Shown: positions 35,931 through 45,226 of the stretch, piece by piece
Layout: each line of letters starts with the position of its first letter
Position numbering within the stretch: the stretch's first letter is position 1
Origin: Sporolactobacillus sp. CQH2019
GTDB lineage: Bacteria > Bacillota > Bacilli > Bacillales > Sporolactobacillaceae
NCBI RefSeq assembly: GCF_028765345.1
Contig: NZ_JARAJZ010000005.1
Coordinates: 1-64,000, forward strand
Reading direction: 5' to 3'
Length of the DNA: 64,000 bases
The notes under the pieces: model-generated
The model's input: only the letters and a program-made list of their open reading frames with translations
The model's database searches: none
Told to the model about the DNA's origin: nothing
Position numbers and translations under genes: made by a program

Positions 35931-36932
35931 ATGTCTTTCTCTCAAAGCGATAAGATTGGATTGCTGGTTCACAACATGAAAATATTGAGCAGGATTTTGA
36001 AAATGGCTTCGGCGAATACGCGCATGATTGTCGCCGCCCAGTATACGGCGGCAGGGGAAGCAGCCGATGAAACAGCCTTTCGCGATATAGATCAGAGGCT
36101 GAAAAAAGGAGCCGGCTGGTTTTCCGTATTAAGCCGGGATATCCGCTTCTGCCTGGACGCTATGCTCTTAATCGACAAAAAGCAGACATCCGGCAGCGCC
36201 GAGCTGCTTTTTGACCGATACAGGAAATTGGTAAAAAGCGGTTTTTTACGGCAGCAGCAAACCTATATTGCGGCGGCGATGCTGGCCGGAGCTGAGGAAA
36301 ACGGCCTGGACGCTATTATGGCTAAAGCCAATGAGATGTACAAGCTTTTGAAAAAACGGCATTTCGTACTGACGAACGGCGGCGATGTGTCGCTGATCAT
36401 TCTTCTCGCGCAATTAGATGCCGAGGCACCGGTGCTTATCGAACGTGAAGAATACTATTTTGAAGGGCTGCAGAAATACGGCTTTCGCAAAAATAATGAT
36501 TTACAGACGCTCGCCTGCGTGCTGGCCTTTCTGTCCGATCAGCCATCCCGCTCTCTGATTGAGAAGTGTGCCGCGGTCAAAAATTCGATCGCGGCGAATC
36601 GCATCAGACTTCATTCGAACTGTTATCCTATATATGGAATGATTGCCTTATTACAGGATGAAGATCATGCCGTTCAGGAGATTGCGAATTTTTATCAGGC
36701 GATGCGCGAAGAAAAAATGAGTCTGTTTATCGACAAAGATTTTTACTTTCAGACAGCTGCCCATCTCTGTATCGGAAGCCGGCTCCAAGCGGAGGGACAG
36801 GAAAGGGCGGCGGATCCGGGCATCGTGAGCATGACCGATCTGCTGATCCGGGCACAGGAGGCTGCCCAGGCAGCGGCAATGGCCGCATCCGCAAGCGCCG
36901 TCATTGCCGCAAACAGCAGCGGGGCAAACTGA
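35931..36932 (+). CDS. DUF4003 family protein
   Basis: 333 residues, largely alpha-helical and cytoplasmic with no signal or membrane segments. The pattern (GFLRQQQTYIAAAMLA near residue 110, LTNGGDVSLIILLA near 150, then helical repeats) fits DUF4003, whose function is unknown. The C-terminus is an alanine-rich tail (AQAAAMAASASAVIAA). ATG at 35931 with GGAGGTG; the adjacent GTG at 35928 is equally in frame. It converges with the frameshifted membrane gene. Confidence 0.75.
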   Translation: MSFSQSDKIGLLVHNMKILSRILKMASANTRMIVAAQYTAAGEAADETAFRDIDQRLKKGAGWFSVLSRDIRFCLDAMLLIDKKQTSGSAELLFDRYRKLVKSGFLRQQQTYIAAAMLAGAEENGLDAIMAKANEMYKLLKKRHFVLTNGGDVSLIILLAQLDAEAPVLIEREEYYFEGLQKYGFRKNNDLQTLACVLAFLSDQPSRSLIEKCAAVKNSIAANRIRLHSNCYPIYGMIALLQDEDHAVQEIANFYQAMREEKMSLFIDKDFYFQTAAHLCIGSRLQAEGQERAADPGIVSMTDLLIRAQEAAQAAAMAASASAVIAANSSGAN

Positions 36933-36952
36933 GGAGCGGATGAACGCCGTCT

Positions 36953-37395
36953 TCATTCATCCCGATCCTGTTCGCCGCGTTTTTTGCTGTTGAAGTATCC
37001 GACTGAATAAACGGTGAGAAAACAAATGAAAAAGACGCCGCCCGTGAGATCCATGCAAACTGTTTATGCAGCGGATCGACAACGAAATTCAGCAAACCGA
37101 CCCCCAGACCGACGGCCAGCGCGATCAGGAACAGTCCGTAATACGGCATCGGTTTTCTGCGCCTGTGTTTGCTCATTTCATCCATATCGGCAGAAACCCG
37201 CATTTGCAAAAAGCTTATAATAACGCCGGTCCCGGTAAATACAAGAAAAAGGGGCGACTGGAATGCCGCATCCGCTCCTCTTGAAATTCCTGTATAAATC
37301 AAAACAGCCAATATTCCCAGCGTTTGAAAGATAAAAACAATGCGGATATTTTTCAGTAATTCTATTTTCAGCCGTTCATCTGTCACTCGTTTCAT
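36953..37395 (-). pseudogene. Four-helix membrane protein partner of an XRE regulator, frameshifted
   Basis: From ATG 37395 (MKRVTDERLKIELL) three helices are read normally: FIFQTLGILAVLIYT, PLFLVFTGTGVIISFL and YYGLFLIALAVGLGVG. After WISRA near 37050 the frame becomes polar (SPFIQSDTSTAKN), while the neighbouring frame continues as a fourth helix (VFFICFLTVYSVGYF) and stops neatly after SKKRGEQDRDE at 36953. A single-base change explains this. The gene overlaps the XRE regulator by 20 bases, so they form an operon. Confidence 0.7.
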
Positions 37396-37597
37396 TTTTG
37401 TTCTGCCTCTTTTCAATCCAAAAAATGTCATCCAGTGTTTTGCCGGTCGCATGACAAATCGCGAGACACAGTTTCAGCGTCGGATTATATTTTCCTTTTT
37501 CAATCAGGCTGATGGTCTGCCGCGTCACACCGCTTTTTTCCGCTAACTGCTGCTGTGTCAGCCCTGCCTCGACGCGGGCGATTTTTAAGTCATTCAT
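37376..37597 (-). CDS. XRE-family helix-turn-helix regulator
   Basis: 73 residues, almost entirely a Cro/CI-type HTH: ARVEAGLTQQQLAEKSGVTRQTISLIEKGKYNPTL, very like the YozG/SinR-like short regulators that pair with small membrane proteins. Start at ATG 37597, GAGGTG 11 bases upstream; TTG 37600 is also in frame. The downstream overlapping membrane gene is a common partner in Firmicutes, where the regulator represses its own operon. That role is inferred. Confidence 0.85.
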   Translation of the reverse strand: MNDLKIARVEAGLTQQQLAEKSGVTRQTISLIEKGKYNPTLKLCLAICHATGKTLDDIFWIEKRQNKNETSDR

Positions 37598-37854
37598 CAA
37601 TTGTTCAACACCTCATTACTCATATCGCAACATATAGATTACATAATGCACTTTATAAATTGCATCTAGTCAAAGTGTTTTTTAAAGTTAAAATTGTGTC
37701 ATGACTTAAATAAGAGTAAGATAAGATAGAATATGAAGAGCGGACAGATTCAAGCCGCTGTTGTTTCGTGAAATGATTCAGGTCCCGGAATCCGGCGAAA
37801 CTTTTTTGGGGTGTTTGCGTACTTTGTAGCGTGCACAGAAGGAGTGATTTTTTT

Positions 37855-39273
37855 ATGGCCAAAAATTATGACCTGGTCCTATTAGGAGGTGGAACAGGCG
37901 GGTATGTAGCGGCGATCCGTGCCGGCCAGCTCGGTTTGAAGACGGCTGTCGTCGAAAAAGAGGCTTTAGGCGGCACCTGTCTCCATAAGGGCTGTATCCC
38001 GACGAAAGCGCTGCTGAGGAGCGCCGAAGTTTTCTCGACGGTGAAGGAGAGCGATACATTCGGTATCGGAATCGCTCAGGCGGCGCTTCATTTCGATAAG
38101 ATTCAGGAACGAAAGCAGAGAATTGTCGAAACGCTCCATCAAGGAGTCAAACAATTAATGAAAAAAGGGAAAATAGATATCTATCACGGCTTGGGGCGGC
38201 TTCTCGGTCCGTCGATTTTCTCGCCGCTTCCGGGTTCTGTGTCGGTTGAATACGGTGATGATCGTGAAAATGATATTCTGACCGCAAAGAATGTGATCAT
38301 CGCCACCGGATCGAGGCCGCGTTCGCTTGCCGGTCTGACGATTGACGGCGACCGGATCCTGACTTCAGACGAGGCACTGGATCTAAATGAATGCCCGGAC
38401 TCGATCCTAATTGTCGGCGGCGGAGTGATCGGCGTCGAATGGGCATCGATGCTGTCCGATTTCGGCTCAAAGGTGACCATCGCCGAATACAGCGATCGAA
38501 TCGTTCCTTCGGAAGATCGGGCCATTTCGCAGGCCCTGACAAAGAATTTTCAGAGGCGCGGTATAAAGATATACACGAGGGCCAGGATCCTGCCGGAGAC
38601 GGTGGAGAAATCCGGAGATGTGCGGATCGAAGCTGATTTTTCAGGGGAAAAGAAAGTTTTTTCTGCTGAGAGGCTGCTCGTTTCGGTCGGCAGGCAGCCG
38701 AATACGGAAGACATCGGGCTTTCGAATACGTCGATTGAAACGGAAAAAGGATTTATTAAGACCAATGCGTTCGGACAGACAAAAGAAGCGAATATTTATG
38801 CGATCGGCGATGTGATCGGCGGGCTGCAGCTCGCCCATGTGGCGGCGCGTGAAGGGATAAAGGCGGTGGAGCATCTTGCCGGCCTTTCTGTTGAACCGCT
38901 TGACCCGGAGCTGGTTCCCCGCTGCATTTACACCCGGCCTGAGGCGGCTTCGATCGGCATGACGGAAGCGGAGGCGAAAAAGGGGCACGTCGTGAAGGTC
39001 GGCAAAGTGCCCTTCCGGGCGATCGGCAAGTCGCTGGTGTACGGCGATTCCGAAGGCTTCGCGCAAATCATTGCCGATAAATCAAACAACGATCTTCTCG
39101 GTATTCATCTTTTCGGGCCGCATGCAACGGATCTGATCGGCGAAGCGGCACTGGCCAAGCTGCTTGACGCAACTCCGTGGGAGGTCGCGGAAGCGGTTCA
39201 TCCGCATCCGACGCTGGCCGAGGTCATCGGCGAAGCAGCACTGGCCGCAGACGGGAAAGCGATTCACATATGA
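37855..39273 (+). CDS. lpdV: Dihydrolipoyl dehydrogenase (E3) of the branched-chain 2-oxoacid complex
   Basis: 472 residues. FAD-binding GGGTGGYVAAIRAGQLG at the N-terminus, the redox disulfide in GGTCLHKGCIPTKALL near residue 40, the NAD-binding GGGVIGVEWASML near residue 185, and the dimerisation domain with the catalytic HPHPTLAE near residue 450. Reoxidises dihydrolipoyl groups of BkdB. First gene of a four-gene bkd operon; ATG 9 bases after GAAGGAGTG. Confidence 0.92.
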   Translation: MAKNYDLVLLGGGTGGYVAAIRAGQLGLKTAVVEKEALGGTCLHKGCIPTKALLRSAEVFSTVKESDTFGIGIAQAALHFDKIQERKQRIVETLHQGVKQLMKKGKIDIYHGLGRLLGPSIFSPLPGSVSVEYGDDRENDILTAKNVIIATGSRPRSLAGLTIDGDRILTSDEALDLNECPDSILIVGGGVIGVEWASMLSDFGSKVTIAEYSDRIVPSEDRAISQALTKNFQRRGIKIYTRARILPETVEKSGDVRIEADFSGEKKVFSAERLLVSVGRQPNTEDIGLSNTSIETEKGFIKTNAFGQTKEANIYAIGDVIGGLQLAHVAAREGIKAVEHLAGLSVEPLDPELVPRCIYTRPEAASIGMTEAEAKKGHVVKVGKVPFRAIGKSLVYGDSEGFAQIIADKSNNDLLGIHLFGPHATDLIGEAALAKLLDATPWEVAEAVHPHPTLAEVIGEAALAADGKAIHI

Positions 39274-39300
39274 GACCAGCGAATGAGGGGGAGAACATAA

Positions 39301-40295
39301 TGGAAAATCGTCATCATGCTTTAGGTTTTTCGGATCAGGATGTCTTAAAAATGTATGAAATCATGCTGAAGGCCAGAAGGGTCGATGAGCGTCTCTGGCT
39401 TTTGAACCGGGCGGGAAAAATTCCGTTCGTCGTTTCCTGTCAGGGCCAGGAGGCGGCGCAGGTCGGCGCAGCCTTCGCTTTGAATCGTGAAAGAGATTAT
39501 GTTGCCCCTTACTATCGCGATTACGGATTTGTGCTTGCCTGGGGGATGACGGTCCGCGAAATGATGCTGAACAATTTTGCCAGGGCGGAAGATCCGAATT
39601 CAGCCGGGCGCCAGATGCCGGGCCATTTCGGCTATAAAAAGCTCCGGATGCTGAGTCATTCGTCCCCGGTCACGACACAGAATCCGCACGCGGTCGGCAT
39701 TGCTCTTGCCGCCAAATTAAAGGGCGACGATATTGTAAGTTTCGTAACGTTCGGCGAAGGGTCGTCCAATCAGGGCGATTTTCATGAGGCGGCTAATTTT
39801 GCCGGCGTACACAAACTGCCCGTGATCTTTATGTGTGAAAATAATCATTATGCCATATCGGTCGGATTGAACCACCAGCTCTCCTGTGAACATATATCCG
39901 ACCGGGCAAAGGGCTACGGTATGTTCGGCAGGACGTTTGACGGAAATGATCCGCTCGCCGCATACTCGGCTGTCAAAGAAGCTGCGGACCGGGCACATCG
40001 CGGTGAGGGGCCTTCTCTGCTTGAGGCCGATTGTTACCGCCTGACGCCGCATACAAGCGATGACAACGACATGACCTATCGGACGAAGGCGGAAGTCGAT
40101 GAAGCGAAGAAGCGCGACGGCGTACCGGCATTTGCCGCCTATTTACGTGAGCTGGACATTTTAACGCCGGAAAGAGAAAAAATAATCGAAGAACGGATCA
40201 GAAAAGAAATCGACGAGGCGACGGACTACGCCGAGAAGGCGCCCTTTGCCGATCCGGAAACCGTCCTTCGTTATGTATACGAGGAAAAGGATTAA
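39301..40295 (+). CDS. bkdAA: Branched-chain 2-oxoacid dehydrogenase E1 alpha
   Basis: 331 residues. Thiamine-diphosphate enzyme that decarboxylates the keto acids of valine, leucine and isoleucine. The TDP motif begins GEGSSNQGDFHEAANFAGV near residue 157 and ends ENNHYAIS; RGEGPSLLEADCYRLTPHTSDD near residue 237 is the phospholoop region. ATG at 39301 after GAGGGGGAG. Spacing to the next gene is 13 bases. Confidence 0.92.
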
Positions 40296-40308
40296 GGGGG
40301 AGTGGACC

Positions 40309-41292
40309 ATGGCAATCATTTCATATATCGAAGCCGTTAATCAGGCGTTGAAGGAAGAAATGGAACGCGACGAAAATGTTTTTGTTCTGGGAGAAGATGT
40401 CGGCAGGCGAGGCGGTGTTTTCCAGGCGACCAAGGGTCTATATGATCGGTTCGGAGAAAAACGTGTGATGGACACGCCTCTTGCCGAATCGGCGATCGTC
40501 GGCGTCGCCATCGGTGCGGCTATGTACGGCCTGCGTCCGGTCGCCGAGATGCAATTTGCCGACTTCATGCTTCCGGCAACCAATCAGATTATTTCCGAGG
40601 CGGCCAAGATGCGCTACCGTTCCGACAATGACTGGTCTGTGCCGCTGACCGTCCGCGCTCCATACGGCGGCGGAGTGCACGGCGGCCTCTACCATTCACA
40701 GTCGATGGAGGCGGTTTTCGCCCATGTTCCCGGACTTAAAATTGTCATGCCGTCGACTCCGTATGACGTCAAAGGGCTTCTGAAGGCTTCGATCCGCGCC
40801 AACGATCCGGTGCTTTTTTTTGAGCATAAGCGCGCTTACCGGCTGATCAAGGGTGAAGTGCCCGATAACGAGTACGTACTGCCGATCGGAAAGGCGGATG
40901 TAAAACGGGAGGGAGAGGACGTAACGGTCATTACCTACGGCCTTGCCGTTCATCTGGCCCTTCAGGCCGCCGAAAAACTTGCCGGCGAAGGCATCTCCGC
41001 TCACATCCTTGATCTGCGCACGGTCTATCCGCTTGATAAAGAAGCGATCATTGCCGCGGCCAAAAAAACCGGAAAAGTGCTGCTCGTGACTGAAGACACG
41101 AAGGAAGGCAGTGTCATCAGCGAGGTTGCGGCAATTATTGCCGAGAGCTGCCTGTTTGATCTGGATGCACCGGTCCGAAGACTGGCGGCGCCGGATGCAC
41201 CGGCCATGCCTTATGCGGCTCCATTGGAAAAAAAGTTTGTGCTTGATTCGGAAAAATTGGAACAGGCAATCCGTGATCTGGCGGAATTTTAA
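40309..41292 (+). CDS. bkdAB: Branched-chain 2-oxoacid dehydrogenase E1 beta
   Basis: 327 residues, the beta subunit that completes the E1 active site. ENVFVLGEDVGRRGGVFQATKGL near residue 22, FADFMLPATNQI near 83 and the C-terminal transketolase domain with DLRTVYPLDKEAI near residue 235 are all present. GGGGGAGTGG site before ATG 40309. It precedes the E2 gene by 17 bases. Confidence 0.92.
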   Translation: MAIISYIEAVNQALKEEMERDENVFVLGEDVGRRGGVFQATKGLYDRFGEKRVMDTPLAESAIVGVAIGAAMYGLRPVAEMQFADFMLPATNQIISEAAKMRYRSDNDWSVPLTVRAPYGGGVHGGLYHSQSMEAVFAHVPGLKIVMPSTPYDVKGLLKASIRANDPVLFFEHKRAYRLIKGEVPDNEYVLPIGKADVKREGEDVTVITYGLAVHLALQAAEKLAGEGISAHILDLRTVYPLDKEAIIAAAKKTGKVLLVTEDTKEGSVISEVAAIIAESCLFDLDAPVRRLAAPDAPAMPYAAPLEKKFVLDSEKLEQAIRDLAEF

Positions 41293-41309
41293 GGGAAGAG
41301 GCGGAATAA

Positions 41310-42617
41310 ATGAGCATTGAAAAAATGGCGATGCCGCAATTAGGAGAAAGTGTCACTGAGGGAACGATCAGCCAGTGGCTTGTGTCTGCCGGCGATACCG
41401 TTAATAAATATGATCCGATTGCCGAGGTCACAACCGACAAAGTAAACGCCGAAGTTCCGTCAAGTTTTTCAGGGAAAATAACCGCATTGCTTGCAGAAGA
41501 AGGGGAAACGCTTCCTGTCGGCCGGCCGATCTGTGCAATCGAAGTGGCAAACGCCGTCGATCGGGAGCGCGCTCCTCAGAAACAGCAGCATCAGGCGGCA
41601 GCTGTTTCAGCAGCGGAAGAGCAGAATACGCCGATGAAAAAACGCTATTCGCCGTCTGTCCGCCGTCTGGCCCGGGAGCATCATATTGATCTCGATCAAC
41701 TGACGGGAACGGGAAGAAGAGGCCGGATTACCCGCAAAGACGTTGAGCGTTTTATAGCATCGGCCTCGGGTTTAGAGACAATCGGCGCCGGTGTTTCGGA
41801 AGAAAGAAACGACCGCCTTCAGACGGTGCCGGTGCCGACGGGGGCCGTATCTTTCTCTGAAGCGGCACGTCAGGCGGCACCGATTCAAATACCCGCACAG
41901 CCTTCTCAGACAGAGGCCGGCGATATTGATGTTCCGCTGACCGGCGTGCGGCGGACGATCGCCAAAAACATGGTGCGCAGCAAGCACGAGATTCCTCACG
42001 GCTGGATGATGATTGAAGTCGACGTTACAAACCTGGTCAATTACAGGAATCGGATCAAGGATGCATTTCTGAAAAAAGAAGGGCATAAATTAACCTATCT
42101 GCCCTTCTTTATTAAAGCGATTGTAACAGCATTGAAGGAATATCCGCGGATGAACAGTACATGGGCCGGAAATAAAATTATTGAGAAAAAAGCCGTCGGC
42201 ATCTCGCTCGCTGTCGCGGCGGAGGATGCGCTTTACGTTCCGGTGATCAAAAACGCTGACGAAAAAAGTATTAAAGGTCTGGCGCTTGCTGTTGAAAATC
42301 TGGCCTCGAAAGTGCGCCATAACCGGCTGACTCCGGACGATATGCAAGGAGGGACTTTTACGGTCAACAATACCGGTTCCTTTGGCTCTATCGAGTCGCA
42401 GCCGATTATCAACTATCCTCAGGCAGCCATTCTGTCCGTGGAATCGATCGTCAGGCGGCCTGTTGTTGTCAACAACATGATTGCGATCCGGGATAGGGTC
42501 AATCTTTGTATCTCGATCGATCACCGCGTGCTCGACGGATTGATTACGGGGCGTTTTCTTGCCCGTGTCAAAGAACTGCTTGAAAACATCTCGGCCGAAA
42601 ACACACCGATTTATTAA
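41310..42617 (+). CDS. bkdB: Branched-chain 2-oxoacid dehydrogenase E2 (lipoyl transacylase)
   Basis: 435 residues. One lipoyl domain with the modified Lys in EVTTDKVNAEVPS near residue 43, an Ala/Gln-rich linker, an E3-binding domain (SPSVRRLAREHHID near residue 115), a second linker, and the catalytic acyltransferase domain with SIDHRVLDGLITGRF near residue 405. The 24-mer core of the complex. The ptb-bcd-buk genes that precede lpdV in B. subtilis are missing here, so the acyl-CoA products probably feed branched-chain fatty acid synthesis. Confidence 0.92.
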   Translation: MSIEKMAMPQLGESVTEGTISQWLVSAGDTVNKYDPIAEVTTDKVNAEVPSSFSGKITALLAEEGETLPVGRPICAIEVANAVDRERAPQKQQHQAAAVSAAEEQNTPMKKRYSPSVRRLAREHHIDLDQLTGTGRRGRITRKDVERFIASASGLETIGAGVSEERNDRLQTVPVPTGAVSFSEAARQAAPIQIPAQPSQTEAGDIDVPLTGVRRTIAKNMVRSKHEIPHGWMMIEVDVTNLVNYRNRIKDAFLKKEGHKLTYLPFFIKAIVTALKEYPRMNSTWAGNKIIEKKAVGISLAVAAEDALYVPVIKNADEKSIKGLALAVENLASKVRHNRLTPDDMQGGTFTVNNTGSFGSIESQPIINYPQAAILSVESIVRRPVVVNNMIAIRDRVNLCISIDHRVLDGLITGRFLARVKELLENISAENTPIY

Positions 42618-42664
42618 GTGCGGCTTTCTTTATGGATTGAGACAGAAGCATAAACATCATGATC

Positions 42665-42688
42665 AACGCCGGGCGGGGGCCCGGCGTT
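42665..42688 (+). terminator. Hairpin after the bkd operon
   Basis: AACGCCGGGC pairs with GCCCGGCGTT around GGGG. No strong T run follows, so termination may be weak. Confidence 0.5.
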
Positions 42689-42823
42689 ATGATTAACTGC
42701 ATTCCGTATCTCTTTTAAACAGACGTCCGGGTCGAGTCCATACGGGTTCAGTCCTGAGAGGGCACCGATTCGTTTGCAGAGGGCGCCTTTTCATTCGAAA
42801 AATTTTTTCCGGCCGGATGGGCT

Positions 42824-43546
42824 CTATGCGTCCAGACGCCCTTGATCCTCGGCTGACCTCATGCTTCGGTCGGACCAGCCTTTTGCATTAAGAAGCCGGT
42901 GGAGCACCGGACCGTACAGAACAAAGAAGCCGACTGAGAAGCAGACCGTAGCCGTCCCCAGCAAAAAGCCGCCGATAACATCCGTCGGATAATGGACCCC
43001 GAGATAGACTCTCGAAAGCATAATCATAAAAATAAGACTCATCGCCGCCAGTTCGATCAGTACTTTCTGATAGAGCTTTCGCAAGTAAATGGAAGAAAGG
43101 GTGGCGATCATTCCGTAAAATACCGTCGCAGCAATTGCGTGCCCGCTCGGAAAACTATAGCCCGATTCATTGATTAGCCGATCAATAGTCGGCCTGGGGC
43201 GCCCGATCAGTTGTTTTAATAACGGATTTAATATGGCGGCACTGAGGAGCAGTGTTGTGCCGAACCAAAGAGCGGCAACAAAATAACGCCTGATCGCAAG
43301 CAGAATGACGATGAGTAGTGTCAGGGATATCATGACCGCCGGACCGGCGAGCCTTGTGACGCCGATCATCAGCCTTGTGTTCAGAGAAGTGATAGGGTGC
43401 TGAACAAAGTAGATCAGATAAATGTCAAAACGGCCGATTCTTTGAACGTTCTGGGCAATTGTGACGCTTTCGAGAGTAAATAATAGCAGAGCGATGCTCC
43501 CTGTAATAAACAGGACATTGATCTTTGTCTGACTGATTCTTTTCAT
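42824..43546 (-). CDS. PAP2-family phosphatase (membrane)
   Basis: 240 residues with six membrane helices. The three PAP2 motifs are complete: KQLIGRPRP near residue 112, YSFPSGHA near residue 130 and SRVYLGVHYPTDV near residue 177. It is likely a lipid phosphatase of the undecaprenyl-pyrophosphate or phosphatidylglycerophosphate type, with the active site facing outward. ATG 43546 preceded by GGAAGTG. Substrate not determinable. Confidence 0.88.
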   Translation of the reverse strand: MKRISQTKINVLFITGSIALLLFTLESVTIAQNVQRIGRFDIYLIYFVQHPITSLNTRLMIGVTRLAGPAVMISLTLLIVILLAIRRYFVAALWFGTTLLLSAAILNPLLKQLIGRPRPTIDRLINESGYSFPSGHAIAATVFYGMIATLSSIYLRKLYQKVLIELAAMSLIFMIMLSRVYLGVHYPTDVIGGFLLGTATVCFSVGFFVLYGPVLHRLLNAKGWSDRSMRSAEDQGRLDA

Positions 43547-44171
43547 ATTTGGCGCACTTCCTTAAACGGACGGTTGCAGAACGAAGAGGAAAATCAAATT
43601 TTTGCCGTGACTCCTGTTTCACTCGGCCGCGTGATGCTTTGAAACATTTCGGGCCTTGTTTCTTTTTTTCTGCCAATAAAACTTTCGCTCATTTGTCCGA
43701 AAATCGGTTTCCTTTCTCTGGAAATCAAATATTCAACGCACAGATCCGGTTGAACCGATAACACTGAAAAAGAGCAGTGCGGGGGCATTCATGGCGGACA
43801 GGCCGCAGGAGACGGTCCGGATGTTCGGGCGCTTACTATGAATCTTTAAAAATCTCATGCTTTCCGATAGTGCAGGAAAGACTTTGCCGACGCATTCTTT
43901 TAAAATCGATGAAAAAAACTCCGAATTTGTTCAACCCGTCCTTGAACGGTCGCTCCCCCTGCAATAAAAGAAAGCAGCAAAAATAGCCCCGTTCCGTATT
44001 ACCGGCTTTCTCCGCAATTATTTTAAAAAGGACAAAGGGATCCTTGTTTCATATATATTATTCATACTGTCGACAGGCGATCACTGCTGTACTATGATTA
44101 AATTGTCTGTCTGTAAAAAAAAGATATGAAAAGAGCATGGAAATGCCGTCCGGAAAAGGAGCGTTCAAAGA
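43547..44171. other. Long intergenic region, nothing identified
   Basis: About 625 bases between divergent genes. I saw no gene with a ribosome site, no RNA gene and no array; several short frames cross it by chance. Confidence 0.4.
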
Positions 44172-44933
44172 TTGATGATTGTCGGAATTATTGCGATTAT
44201 GTTTATTGTCGGACTTCTGCTCGGTTTTGTCGGAGCAGGAGGATCGGGATTCATTATTTCGATTTTAACGACTGTTTTTGGCTTTTCCATCCATACGTCG
44301 CTTGGCACGGCGCTGGCTGCGATGATTTTTACATCGGTTTCCGGATCGATCAGCCATTACAAAGAGGGAAATATGCTTCTGAAAGCGGGGATTCCGGTCG
44401 GGCTGTTCGGGGCCGCCGGAGCGTGGTTCGGTTCAGCCTGGTCGGCATGGATCCCTGCAGGTGAATTGAAATGGATGACTGCAGGTATACTGTTCTTATC
44501 CGCGCTGCTGATCTGGCTGAGAATGATTGTAATCGGCAGAAGAAAAAAGGATCTGCGCCAGGACGACTTGCCGGCCGGTTTTCATTTTTGGCTGCGCGCT
44601 GCGGCGGTCGGGCTTGTCAGCGGTGTCCTCTCCGGACTATTCGGCATCGGATCTACTCCGTTTATTCAGCTCGGCCTGATGTTCTTGCTGAATTTCTCCT
44701 TCAGACGCGCCGCAGGGACGACGATGCTTGTGATCATTCCCATAGCTCTGTCTGCCGGAATCAATGATCTGCGGCTGGGATACCTTGATCTGGGCCTGCT
44801 CTTTGAGGTTATTGCCGGAACAATGAGCGGTGCCTATCTCGGGGCTAAATTTACAAAAAGGCTTCCTCCGCCTTTTCTCAGGGCGGGGATGATTATCGTT
44901 CCGATTCTCGGAGCCTTGCTGCTTATCGTCTGA
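44172..44933 (+). CDS. TSUP/TauE-SafE family transporter
   Basis: 253 residues with eight predicted membrane helices in two halves. Each half has the family's glycine motif: GLLLGFVGAGGSGFIIS near residue 15 and GLVSGVLSGLFGIGSTPFIQLGL near residue 152. These transporters move sulfite, sulfonates or other small organic anions; the substrate is unknown here. Start TTG 44172 or ATG 44175, after AAAGGAG. Monocistronic; a small gene converges on it. Confidence 0.87.
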   Translation: MMIVGIIAIMFIVGLLLGFVGAGGSGFIISILTTVFGFSIHTSLGTALAAMIFTSVSGSISHYKEGNMLLKAGIPVGLFGAAGAWFGSAWSAWIPAGELKWMTAGILFLSALLIWLRMIVIGRRKKDLRQDDLPAGFHFWLRAAAVGLVSGVLSGLFGIGSTPFIQLGLMFLLNFSFRRAAGTTMLVIIPIALSAGINDLRLGYLDLGLLFEVIAGTMSGAYLGAKFTKRLPPPFLRAGMIIVPILGALLLIV

Positions 44934-44950
44934 CCGGAAACGAGTGCCGC

Positions 44951-45046
44951 TCAGCTGATCATTGCAAAAATCAGTGCTGAAACTGTCGAGAGCACCAGCG
45001 CGCCGACCATAATGTAAATGACAAATTTAAAGAGTTTTTTAGGCAT
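44951..45046 (-). CDS. prli42: Prli42-like stressosome-associated mini-protein
   Basis: A 31-residue protein beginning MPKKLFKFVIYIMVGALVLST: a basic N-terminus and one membrane helix. This closely follows the pattern of Prli42, the Listeria mini-protein that anchors the stressosome to the membrane and is widely conserved in Firmicutes. AAGGAAG lies 9 bases before the ATG. No rsbRST genes are in the window, so the stressosome link rests on family recognition. Confidence 0.75.
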   Translation of the reverse strand: MPKKLFKFVIYIMVGALVLSTVSALIFAMIS

Positions 45047-45141
45047 ATCTGCAACTTCCTTTTTACTTTAATTGGAACGGGCGATCCGGGAAGGATCTAC
45101 ACTTACCCATTATAGACGGCGCAGCGGTCCATTGACAACGA

Positions 45142-45171
45142 TTGGACTGATTTTCCCGGAGGCAGTATGAT
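45142..45171 (+). promoter_or_regulatory. Possible promoter of the peptidase gene
   Basis: TTGGAC (45142-45147), an 18-base spacer and TATGAT (45166-45171). Confidence 0.45.
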
Positions 45172-45226
45172 AAAATAAGTAAAGACTAAGGGGCACATGC
45201 ATTCGGCCGGCGAACGGAAACGGGTG

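Noticed and set aside
36901-37452. 183-codon minus-strand frame as an intact membrane protein
   Set aside because: Its C-terminal 35 residues are out of frame with the evident fourth helix; recorded as frameshifted from ATG 37395.
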